Assembly (NCBI GenBank): GCA_903824455.1
Contig: CAIJWY010000102.1
Location: forward strand, 1 to 5,004
Direction: 5' to 3'
Origin: an uncultured Micrococcales bacterium
GTDB lineage: Bacteria > Actinomycetota > Actinomycetes > Actinomycetales > Microbacteriaceae
Length of the DNA: 5,004 bases
Part shown: positions 1 through 5,004 of the stretch, piece by piece
Layout: each line of letters opens with the position of its first letter
Position numbering within the stretch: position 1 is the stretch's first letter
Notes under the pieces: generated by a model
What the model was told of the DNA's origin: nothing
Databases searched by the model: none
What the model saw: only the letters and a program-made list of their open reading frames with translations
Position numbers and translations under genes: made by a program

Positions 1-1860
1 AACCGTCAAATCAAACTTGGCCCAGGCGGCCTTCGTGACATCGAGTTCACCGTGCAACTTCTGCAACTGGTTCACGGCAGAACCGACGAAAGTGTTCGAG
101 TGGCAGACACTATGTCGGCGATATCCACTCTGACCGCAGGTGGCTACATGAGTCGAGAGGATGCCAACACCTTTCACTCGCATTACGGCTTTCTGCGATC
201 AATCGAGCATCGCATCCAGTTCTCGCAGATGCGCAGAACTCATTTGATGCCAGAATCGGAAACTCAGATCAGGACCATTGCCAGAGGTCTGAATGTTAAG
301 TGGACCAGCGCAAACCTTACCGATCGATGGAATGAAGTCAAACTTGAGGTTCGTTCGCTGCATCAGAAGGTTTTCTACCGGCCATTATTGAGTGCCGTAG
401 CCAAACTTGGAGAGACCGCGCGACTTTCCAGTGAGCAAATCCTTGACCGCTTGCGAGCCATTGGCTTTGATGATCCGAAATCCGCGCTCACCCACATCGA
501 AGCTCTAACTTCGGGTCTATCCAGAAGGGCGATGATCCAGCGTCAACTGCTTCCCGTGCTACTGGAATGGTTCGCCCAGGGGAGCGACCCTGATTCAGGG
601 CTACTAGCCTTCAGGAGGCTCTCCGAGGACCTAGGGGAGTCGCACTGGTATTTGCGTATGCTCAGGGATTCGAGCGGTGCAGCCGAGCGTCTCACACAGG
701 TGCTCTCGAGCAGTAGGCTGGCCACCGGACTTTTCGAGCGGCATCCAGAAGCGGCTGCTTGGTTTGAAGACACATCCGATTTGAATGCCCTCCCACTAGC
801 GGAACTACTAATTGAGATGAACGCCATCATCGACCGCCATGACGAAACCGAAAAGGCGGCTGCCAGCATCAGAGCGATCCGTCGCCGCGAGACCCTGAGG
901 ATAGCTATGGGTGCTGTTCTCGGAGTGAACACAATTGATGAAATTGCGCAGGGTTTGAGCGACATTACCGAAAGTTATTTGCTAGCGCTGAAGAACCTAA
1001 TTGCTGACGACTCGATCGACCTCGGAATCGTCGCCATGGGAAGGTTTGGTGGAGCCGAACTGGGTTTTGGCTCCGACGCCGACCTGATGTTTGTTTATCG
1101 TCCGCTGAATTCGGACGACCCTCAGAAATCTGCAGAACGGCAGATCTCCGAACTCAGAAGATTGGCCGCCGACCCGGTGCTGGAGTTCGATCTAGATATC
1201 GACCTGAGACCGGAGGGCAAAAATGGTCCGGTTGCCAGGTCTATCGATTCCTACGCCGCCTACTACGAAAAATGGGCTAACACCTGGGAGGCGCAGGCTC
1301 TCTTGCGCGCACGAGTAATCGCCGGAAGCAACGAACTGGTTAGTGAGTTCACCACTCTCATCGATCGTTACCGGTATCCATCTGAGGTTGAACAATCGGC
1401 AGTGATTGAGATCCGAAGACTCAAGGCCCGTATGGAGACCGAACGCCTGCCTCAGGGTGCAGACCCGAAACGGCACCTAAAACTCGGACGAGGCTCGCTC
1501 AGCGACGTTGAATGGTTGGTTCAGTTGCTGCAACTAACCAATGGAGCTAAACATCCGAAGATTCGCACACCCAAGACCCTAGCTGCTTTGGAGGCCTGTG
1601 TCAGCGAAGGGCTTATTGAGGCACATGACGCAACCGTGCTTCAGGAAGCTTGGACCCTAGCTTCAAGGGTTCGCTCTGCCGTGGTGCTTTGGGGAACGCG
1701 TCGCAGCGATGTTCTGACTACCGACCGTAGGCAGCTCGAAGGAATGGCTCGAATTCTCGAATATCCGAGAGGGTCGGCCTCTGTTCTGGAACAAGACTAT
1801 TTGGCCTACACGAGGCGCTCCAGAATGGTGTTCGAGCGCTTGTTCTACGACACAAAGTAG
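1..1860 (+). CDS. glnE: Bifunctional glutamine synthetase adenylyltransferase/adenylyl-removing enzyme GlnE, 5'-truncated by window edge
   Basis: GlnE attaches AMP to, and removes it from, a tyrosine of glutamine synthetase, tuning cytoplasmic ammonium assimilation to nitrogen status. The frame is open from base 1 and 619 residues are visible; family members run about 950-1000, so roughly the first third, including the adenylyl-removing GSDxD site, lies off the left edge. The GTG at 52 is internal, because conserved GlnE sequence (KLGPGGLRDIEF, visible residues 5-16) precedes it. The C-terminal nucleotidyltransferase domain spans about residues 240-450. It has the block GRFGGAELGFGSDADLMF with the metal-binding GSDAD at 357-361 (bases 1069-1083) and a third acidic cluster, DIDLRPEG, at 399-406. 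Residues 494-505 (KLGRGSLSDVEW) repeat the N-terminal motif, as expected for a duplicated two-domain protein, and a helical C-terminal domain follows. It ends with TAG and converges on glnA, its substrate gene. No frameshift or lost catalytic residue is seen. Identification is firm. Confidence 0.97.
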   Translation, partial: NRQIKLGPGGLRDIEFTVQLLQLVHGRTDESVRVADTMSAISTLTAGGYMSREDANTFHSHYGFLRSIEHRIQFSQMRRTHLMPESETQIRTIARGLNVKWTSANLTDRWNEVKLEVRSLHQKVFYRPLLSAVAKLGETARLSSEQILDRLRAIGFDDPKSALTHIEALTSGLSRRAMIQRQLLPVLLEWFAQGSDPDSGLLAFRRLSEDLGESHWYLRMLRDSSGAAERLTQVLSSSRLATGLFERHPEAAAWFEDTSDLNALPLAELLIEMNAIIDRHDETEKAAASIRAIRRRETLRIAMGAVLGVNTIDEIAQGLSDITESYLLALKNLIADDSIDLGIVAMGRFGGAELGFGSDADLMFVYRPLNSDDPQKSAERQISELRRLAADPVLEFDLDIDLRPEGKNGPVARSIDSYAAYYEKWANTWEAQALLRARVIAGSNELVSEFTTLIDRYRYPSEVEQSAVIEIRRLKARMETERLPQGADPKRHLKLGRGSLSDVEWLVQLLQLTNGAKHPKIRTPKTLAALEACVSEGLIEAHDATVLQEAWTLASRVRSAVVLWGTRRSDVLTTDRRQLEGMARILEYPRGSASVLEQDYLAYTRRSRMVFERLFYDTK

Positions 1861-1888
1861 AAGACCCCGGGATTTCTCCCGAGGCCTT
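1861..1888 (-). terminator. Hairpin terminator between convergent glnA and glnE, best formed in the glnA transcript
   Basis: Arms 1861-1872 and 1877-1888 enclose a 4-base loop. Read on the - strand, the RNA arms AAGGCCUCGGGA and UCCCGGGGUCUU make 12 continuous pairs (10 Watson-Crick, 2 G-U) closed by a GAAA tetraloop of the stable GNRA type. Read on the + strand, the same two positions become A-C mismatches, so the stem is broken twice. Only a poor U-rich tail (CUACUUUG) follows on the - strand, and it lies inside the glnE stop region. The + strand has UCUCAUUU after the stem. The hairpin fills nearly all of the 41-base gap between the two stop codons, so it probably ends glnA transcription and may serve glnE less efficiently. 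Confidence 0.72.
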
Positions 1889-1901
1889 CTCATTTAGCTA
1901 A

Positions 1902-3344
1902 TTAGCAACCGAAGTAAAGTTCGAACTCGTAAGGGTGAGGACGAATCGCCAGTGGCTTGATTTCGTGAACACGCTTGTAGTCGATCCAGTTTTCGATTAG
2001 GTCCTTGGTGAACACGTCTCCCTGAAGAAGGTACTCGTGGTCTGCCTCTAGAGCCTGAAGCACAGACTCAAGATCGCCAGGAACCTGAGGAATGTTCTTT
2101 GCTTCCTCCGGTGGTAGCTCGTAAAGGTCCTTGTCAACCGGTGCCATTGGCTCGATGCGGTTCTTGATACCGTCGAGTCCGGCCATAAGCATCGCTGCGA
2201 AAGCGAAGTATGGGTTAGAAGAAGCATCAGGCGCACGGAACTCAATGCGCTTTGCCTTCGGGTTGGTTCCGGTCATCGGGATACGAATTGCTGCCGAGCG
2301 GTTACCGGCCGAGTAAACAAGGTTTACCGGAGCTTCGTAACCAGGAACTAGGCGGTGATAGCTGTTTACGGTTGGGTTGGTCCAGGCCAGCAGGCTAGGT
2401 GCGTGCTTTAGGATTCCACCGATGTACCAGCGAGCTAGGTCTGACAGACCGCCGTAGCCGTTCTCGTCGTAGAACAATGGCTTGCCATCTTTCCAAAGCG
2501 ACTGGTGAACGTGCATTCCCGAACCGTTGTCACCGAACAGTGGCTTTGGCATAAAGGTAGCAACTTTACCGAACTGGTCGGCAACGTTCTTCACGATGTA
2601 CTTGAACTTCAAGATGTCGTCGGCGGCGTGAACTAGGGTGTCGAAACGGTAGTTGATCTCACCCTGACCTGCGGTTCCAACCTCGTGGTGGCTGCGCTCA
2701 ACCGAAAGGCCCGCTGCAGCTAGCTCGAGAACAATCTGATCGCGCATGTCGACGTGCTTGTCTACTGGCGAAACAGGGAAGTAACCACCCTTGTAAGGGG
2801 TCTTGTTGGCTAGGTTGTTGCCGCGGCCGGTCTGTGGATCTAGTTCGATCCGGTTCGAGTTCCAGGCCGCTTCGTCTGAGTCAATGAAGTGACCCGAGCT
2901 GTTCTGGCTGTAGTGGTAACGAACGTCATCGAAGATGAAGAATTCGGCTTCCGGTGCGAAGAATGCGGTGTCTGCGATACCGGTTGACTGTAGGTATGCC
3001 TCGGCCTTCTTGGCAGTCATGCGTGGGTCGCGACCGTAAACCTCACCGTTGCGAGGGTTATAGATGTCGAAGATGACCACAAGGGTCTTCTCAACGCGGA
3101 AAGCGTCTAGGTAGGCGGTGGTCACATCTGGAATCAGCTGCATGTCTGATTCGTGAATCGATGCGAAGCCGCGAATCGACGAACCGTCGAACAGCTGGCC
3201 GTCAACGAAGAATTCTTCGTCGATCATGCTTGCTGGAAGGTTGAAGTGCTGCTGCACGCCTGGTAGGTCGGTGAAACGTACGTCAAGGAATTTGACGTCT
3301 TCGTCCTTGATGAACTTAATAACCTCTGATGCTGATTTAAACAT
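1902..3344 (-). CDS. glnA: Type I glutamine synthetase (GlnA1-like, adenylylation-regulated)
   Basis: Cytoplasmic enzyme of 480 residues that makes glutamine from glutamate, ammonia and ATP; known family members are dodecamers. The beta-grasp N-terminal domain (about residues 15-100) includes FDGSSIRGF at 52-60, which supplies the conserved Asp of the neighbouring subunit's active site. The catalytic domain shows metal ligands in PEAEFF (Glu132, Glu134), NGSGMHVH (273-280, His278), the PGYEAP loop (333-338, Glu337), NRSA (348-351) and RIEFR (366-370). KDLYELPPEE (405-414) carries Tyr408, codon 2121-2123, equivalent to the E. coli Tyr397 adenylylation site, so it is the GlnE-regulated I-beta form and not a GlnA2/GlnII type. 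Length is normal and nothing is missing. The ATG start is supported by a Shine-Dalgarno sequence 8 bases upstream and by family alignment at the N-terminus. It has its own 131-base upstream region and converges with glnE. Leucine is often encoded by CTA. Confidence 0.98.
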   Translation of the reverse strand: MFKSASEVIKFIKDEDVKFLDVRFTDLPGVQQHFNLPASMIDEEFFVDGQLFDGSSIRGFASIHESDMQLIPDVTTAYLDAFRVEKTLVVIFDIYNPRNGEVYGRDPRMTAKKAEAYLQSTGIADTAFFAPEAEFFIFDDVRYHYSQNSSGHFIDSDEAAWNSNRIELDPQTGRGNNLANKTPYKGGYFPVSPVDKHVDMRDQIVLELAAAGLSVERSHHEVGTAGQGEINYRFDTLVHAADDILKFKYIVKNVADQFGKVATFMPKPLFGDNGSGMHVHQSLWKDGKPLFYDENGYGGLSDLARWYIGGILKHAPSLLAWTNPTVNSYHRLVPGYEAPVNLVYSAGNRSAAIRIPMTGTNPKAKRIEFRAPDASSNPYFAFAAMLMAGLDGIKNRIEPMAPVDKDLYELPPEEAKNIPQVPGDLESVLQALEADHEYLLQGDVFTKDLIENWIDYKRVHEIKPLAIRPHPYEFELYFGC

Positions 3345-3352
3345 TGGGCTAA

Positions 3353-3359
3353 TCCCTTC
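3353..3359 (-). promoter_or_regulatory. Shine-Dalgarno sequence of glnA
   Basis: On the - strand, GAAGGGA lies 8 bases before the ATG at 3344. It has good purine-rich complementarity to the 16S rRNA 3' end at standard spacing, which fixes the start codon. It is the only convincing ribosome binding site visible in the window; DUF4191 lacks one. Confidence 0.8.
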
Positions 3360-3405
3360 GGAAAAAATGCTGGTTTTCGAGGCACGTCTTTAGGCCTACT
3401 AAGAA

Positions 3406-3411
3406 AGTTTA
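3406..3411 (-). promoter_or_regulatory. Weak candidate -10 element for glnA
   Basis: TAAACT on the - strand matches TAnnnT, with its near edge about 62 bases upstream of the glnA ATG. The sequence 16-18 bases before it is C-rich and does not resemble TTGACA, and there is no TGn extension, so the call rests on the -10 hexamer and position alone. An activator bound at the upstream repeat or GlnR-like motif could compensate; that is inference. Confidence 0.25.
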
Positions 3412-3419
3412 TCGAGACT

Positions 3420-3438
3420 GCGCCAAGCGGGGCGCCAA
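3420..3438 (-). repeat. Short direct repeat and overlapping hairpin upstream of glnA
   Basis: On the + strand GCGCCAA occurs at 3420-3426 and again at 3432-3438, a 12-base period close to one helical turn. The same bases allow a 5-bp hairpin (3420-3424 with 3431-3435, loop of 6). No U tract follows on the - strand, so it does not look like a terminator for DUF4191. A protein-binding tandem site is a possible reading because it sits just upstream of the candidate -10, but no known regulator consensus was matched. Confidence 0.35.
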
Positions 3439-3443
3439 ATAAT

Positions 3444-3459
3444 GTTTCGGTCTTGTAAA
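3444..3459 (-). promoter_or_regulatory. Possible GlnR-type nitrogen regulator site
   Basis: Read on the - strand, bases 3459 to 3444 give TTTAC, six bases, then GAAAC. The actinobacterial GlnR box is built from gTnAC and GaAAc half-sites separated by six bases, so every strongly conserved base is matched except the leading G of the first half-site. A second pair in the same phase is not recognisable. The site is about 100-115 bases upstream of the glnA ATG and about 50 bases before the start implied by the candidate -10, a sensible place for an activator. Whether this organism has GlnR is unknown from the window. Confidence 0.3.
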
Positions 3460-3475
3460 AAGTTTTTCGAATTAA

Positions 3476-4171
3476 TTACTTGCGAACCGGGCGGGCACGA
3501 CGAGGATCGATACCTTTTGGCACAGGGATATTGATTCCAAGTGCAGTTAGGCGAGATGCAACTACCTTAACTTCAGACCGATTCAGTTTCTTGGGAAGCT
3601 TCTTTATGGTCTTAAGAAGTTCAGAAAGCTTCACAGCGTGATCCGACTTGGTTACGTAGATTGAGTGCACCGGAACCCCCGGAGCGATCTTCTGAAGCTT
3701 CTTGCGCTCAATGTCGACGAGTGTCTGAGCACCTGCCTGGTGACCCTCTCCGATCAATACAATTCCCGGAGCTCCAACGATTCGGTAGACCAAGTCCATA
3801 GACTTGGCATTTCCAGCGACCGGCTGGTTGCTACCGCGCCACTTGCGACGAAGCAAAGTCTGAACCACAGCTCCGGTAGCGCCTGGTTGACCTTCCCATG
3901 AGGCGTAGGCCGCCTTTTCGGCTCGCTTCGATAAAACCAGGCTGAAGACAACAAAGGTTGAAAGTATCGTGATCACGATTAGCAGAATTCCGCTTAGCAC
4001 CTGATTGCTAGCAAAAGACAGAACAGTCAAAGTGGTTCCCGTGCCGAGCGCTAGGAATACCACAATGATCAAGATCCACAGAGTGCTTCTGTCCAACTCA
4101 ATCGTTCTTTTCAGAACAGAGATGATTTGTGCGATTTGCCCAGGTTCTTTTTTATCGTTCTTAGTTGCCAT
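3476..4171 (-). CDS. DUF4191 family membrane protein of unknown function
   Basis: A 231-residue protein with two predicted transmembrane helices (about 31-51 and 59-80). Lysines and arginines flank the outer ends of both (K4, K7, K8, K21, R22; K82, R83, K86), so both termini should be cytoplasmic with only a short outside loop. The soluble C-terminal part (81-231) has the conserved-looking stretches WEGQPGATGAVVQTL (92-106) and VYRIVGAPGIVLIGEG (128-143) and is rich in Lys/Arg, including KTIKKLPKKLNR (187-198) and a basic tail DPRRARPVRK. I see no enzyme motif. The N-terminus (MATKNDKKEPG) and the position between lipA and glnA agree with mycobacterial Rv2219. The gene starts 11 bases after the lipA stop and no Shine-Dalgarno sequence precedes its ATG, so co-transcription and coupled translation with lipA are likely. 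The family assignment is from recognition of sequence and context; function is unknown. Confidence 0.88.
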   Translation of the reverse strand: MATKNDKKEPGQIAQIISVLKRTIELDRSTLWILIIVVFLALGTGTTLTVLSFASNQVLSGILLIVITILSTFVVFSLVLSKRAEKAAYASWEGQPGATGAVVQTLLRRKWRGSNQPVAGNAKSMDLVYRIVGAPGIVLIGEGHQAGAQTLVDIERKKLQKIAPGVPVHSIYVTKSDHAVKLSELLKTIKKLPKKLNRSEVKVVASRLTALGINIPVPKGIDPRRARPVRK

Positions 4172-4182
4172 AATCGAAAAGT

Positions 4183-5004
4183 TTAGTCGCCGACCGCTTG
4201 CGCAAAGCCCTGATTCGCTGCTTGTTCTGCCAAGTGGGAAAGATTCTCTGGAATGGCGCGGCCCTTCTTAACCATGGAACCCGCCCAAAGTCTGCCAGCA
4301 CGGTAGGAGCTGCGAACCAGTGGTCCACTCAAAACTCCGAGGAAACCCATTTCTTCGGCCTCGTCTTTTAGTTCCACAAATTCTTCTGGCTTCACCCATC
4401 TGGTAACCGGATGATGTCTTGGCGTTGGTCTCAAGTACTGGGTTATGGTGATGATGTCGGTGCCAGCCTCGTAAAGGTCGAGCAAAGCCTGAGAAACTTC
4501 TTCGCGCGTTTCTCCCATACCCAAAATCAGGTTTGACTTGGTGACCATTCCGGCGGCTCTACCTTGAGTAAGCACGTCTAGCGAGCGTTCGTAGCGAAAC
4601 GCGGGACGAATCTCCTTGAAAATTCTGGGAACTGTTTCCAGATTGTGGGCAAAAACTTGTGGCTTTGCCTCAAACACTTTGCCCAGGTGCTCAGGATTGC
4701 CTGAAAAGTCTGGTACCAAAATTTCCACACCGGTTCCATGTGATTGCTGCTGAATTTGTCGAATGGTTTCCGCATATAGCCACGCGCCTTCGTCGGCCAG
4801 GTCGTCACGGGCCACGCCGGTAACCGTGGCATATCGAAGATTCATTCGAGCAACAGATTCGCCAACTCGTCTTGGTTCATCAGCATCGAAGTCGTCCGGC
4901 TTGCCGGTGTCGATCTGGCAGAAATCACAGCGACGAGTGCACTGCGAACCACCGATGAGGAACGTTGCCTCGCGATCTTCCCAACACTCGAAAATGTTTG
5001 GACA
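4183..5004 (-). CDS. lipA: Lipoyl synthase LipA (radical SAM), 5'-truncated by window edge
   Basis: LipA inserts two sulfurs into octanoyl groups on the E2 and GcvH lipoyl domains, completing the cofactor of pyruvate and 2-oxoglutarate dehydrogenases and glycine cleavage. The frame is open to base 5004 and 273 residues are visible; actinobacterial LipA is about 310-330, so only some 40-50 N-terminal residues are missing. The ATG at 4845 is internal, since essential motifs lie before it. Visible residues 1-7 (CPNIFEC) give two cysteines of the auxiliary-cluster motif CX4CX5C, with the first Cys off the edge. CTRRCDFC (22-29, bases 4918-4941) is the radical SAM CX3CX2C site. RSSY at 231-234 (Ser codons near 4306-4311) provides the serine known to ligate the auxiliary [4Fe-4S] cluster. 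A tail of about 36 residues follows RSSYRAG. lipB often lies upstream in relatives and would be beyond the right edge. All visible catalytic residues are intact. Confidence 0.97.
   Translation of the reverse strand, partial: CPNIFECWEDREATFLIGGSQCTRRCDFCQIDTGKPDDFDADEPRRVGESVARMNLRYATVTGVARDDLADEGAWLYAETIRQIQQQSHGTGVEILVPDFSGNPEHLGKVFEAKPQVFAHNLETVPRIFKEIRPAFRYERSLDVLTQGRAAGMVTKSNLILGMGETREEVSQALLDLYEAGTDIITITQYLRPTPRHHPVTRWVKPEEFVELKDEAEEMGFLGVLSGPLVRSSYRAGRLWAGSMVKKGRAIPENLSHLAEQAANQGFAQAVGD

Larger units (their letters stand above)
3345..3475 (-). other. Intergenic region carrying the glnA leader and probable promoter
   Basis: This 131-base gap separates the DUF4191 stop from the glnA start. 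Read on the - strand it holds, in order: an A/T-rich stretch after the DUF4191 stop without a GC-rich terminator; a GlnR-like motif (3444-3459); a direct repeat TTGGCGC twice with a 12-base period (copies 3432-3438 and 3420-3426); the hexamer TAAACT (3406-3411), which fits the loose actinobacterial -10 pattern TAnnnT; an 8-bp palindrome TAGGCCTA (3391-3398); and the Shine-Dalgarno sequence. No convincing -35 hexamer lies 16-18 bases before TAAACT. If TAAACT is used, the leader would be about 55 bases. I see no open reading frame of note in the gap. That a glnA promoter lies here is likely; its exact position is not shown. Confidence 0.5.

Noticed and set aside
543..965. 140-codon open frame on the - strand inside glnE
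   Set aside because: Fully antisense to strongly conserved GlnE sequence, with serine-rich low-complexity translation and no family resemblance.
1192..1476. 94-codon open frame on the - strand inside glnE
   Set aside because: Antisense to the GlnE catalytic block; no ribosome binding site or recognisable protein.
1663..1893. 76-codon - strand frame running over the glnE-glnA junction
   Set aside because: Covers the glnE 3' end and the terminator hairpin; the translation looks like antisense shadow.
1897..1906. 10-bp perfect palindrome GCTAATTAGC over the glnA stop codon
   Set aside because: Short and AT-rich, partly dictated by the stop codon; likely chance, and distinct from the GC-rich terminator next to it.
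3361..3396. Possible attenuator in the glnA leader: 4-bp AGGC/GCCT stem before a run of six T on the - strand
   Set aside because: The stem is too short, with a 10-base loop, and is separated from the T run; no stable competing structure or leader peptide was found.
3461..3475. A-run/T-run after the DUF4191 stop as a terminator
   Set aside because: Only AT pairs with almost no loop; it does not form a stable hairpin, so no terminator is called.
4005..4271. 88-codon + strand frame across the lipA-DUF4191 junction
   Set aside because: Opposite strand to two well-supported genes, and no plausible start signal or homology is seen.
4183..4845. lipA starting at the ATG at 4845
   Set aside because: The frame stays open to the window edge and encodes the cluster-binding cysteines upstream, so this Met is internal.

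Overview
The window is about half G+C and matches the central nitrogen-assimilation and lipoate neighbourhood of an actinobacterium. From left to right it holds the 3' part of glnE (+ strand), a complete type I glutamine synthetase gene glnA (- strand), a complete gene for a DUF4191-family membrane protein (- strand), and the 3' part of lipA, lipoyl synthase (- strand, cut by the right edge). The protein sequences are clearly actinobacterial. DUF4191 is an actinobacterial family, GlnA has the mycobacterial-like LYELPPEE adenylylation motif, and LipA has the actinobacterial CTRRCDFC and GPLVRSSYRAG blocks. The gene order mirrors Mycobacterium tuberculosis lipA - Rv2219 - (Rv2219A) - glnA1 - convergent glnE. 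The moderate G+C is low for the phylum. It suggests a small-genome, low-GC lineage, for example planktonic Microbacteriaceae of the Aquiluna/Rhodoluna kind, but that placement is inference.

Positions 1-1860 encode the last 619 residues of GlnE. Its C-terminal active site attaches AMP to a tyrosine of glutamine synthetase, and its N-terminal active site (mostly off the left edge) removes it. After only 41 bases glnA ends on the other strand, so the modifying enzyme and its substrate converge on one hairpin terminator. The tyrosine that GlnE should modify is visible as Tyr408 of GlnA.

Positions 3345-3475 form the only sizeable intergenic gap. It should carry the glnA promoter. It contains a good Shine-Dalgarno sequence, a weak -10-like hexamer, a 7-bp direct repeat with 12-bp period, and a sequence resembling a GlnR half-site pair. 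Positions 3476-5004 hold the lipA-DUF4191 pair, 11 bases apart and probably co-transcribed.

This is a conserved housekeeping region. I saw no mobile elements, CRISPR, tRNA or rRNA, and no undescribed multi-gene system. The open questions are the uncharacterised DUF4191 protein, the control region of glnA, and the apparent absence of the small RDD-type gene found before glnA1 in mycobacteria.
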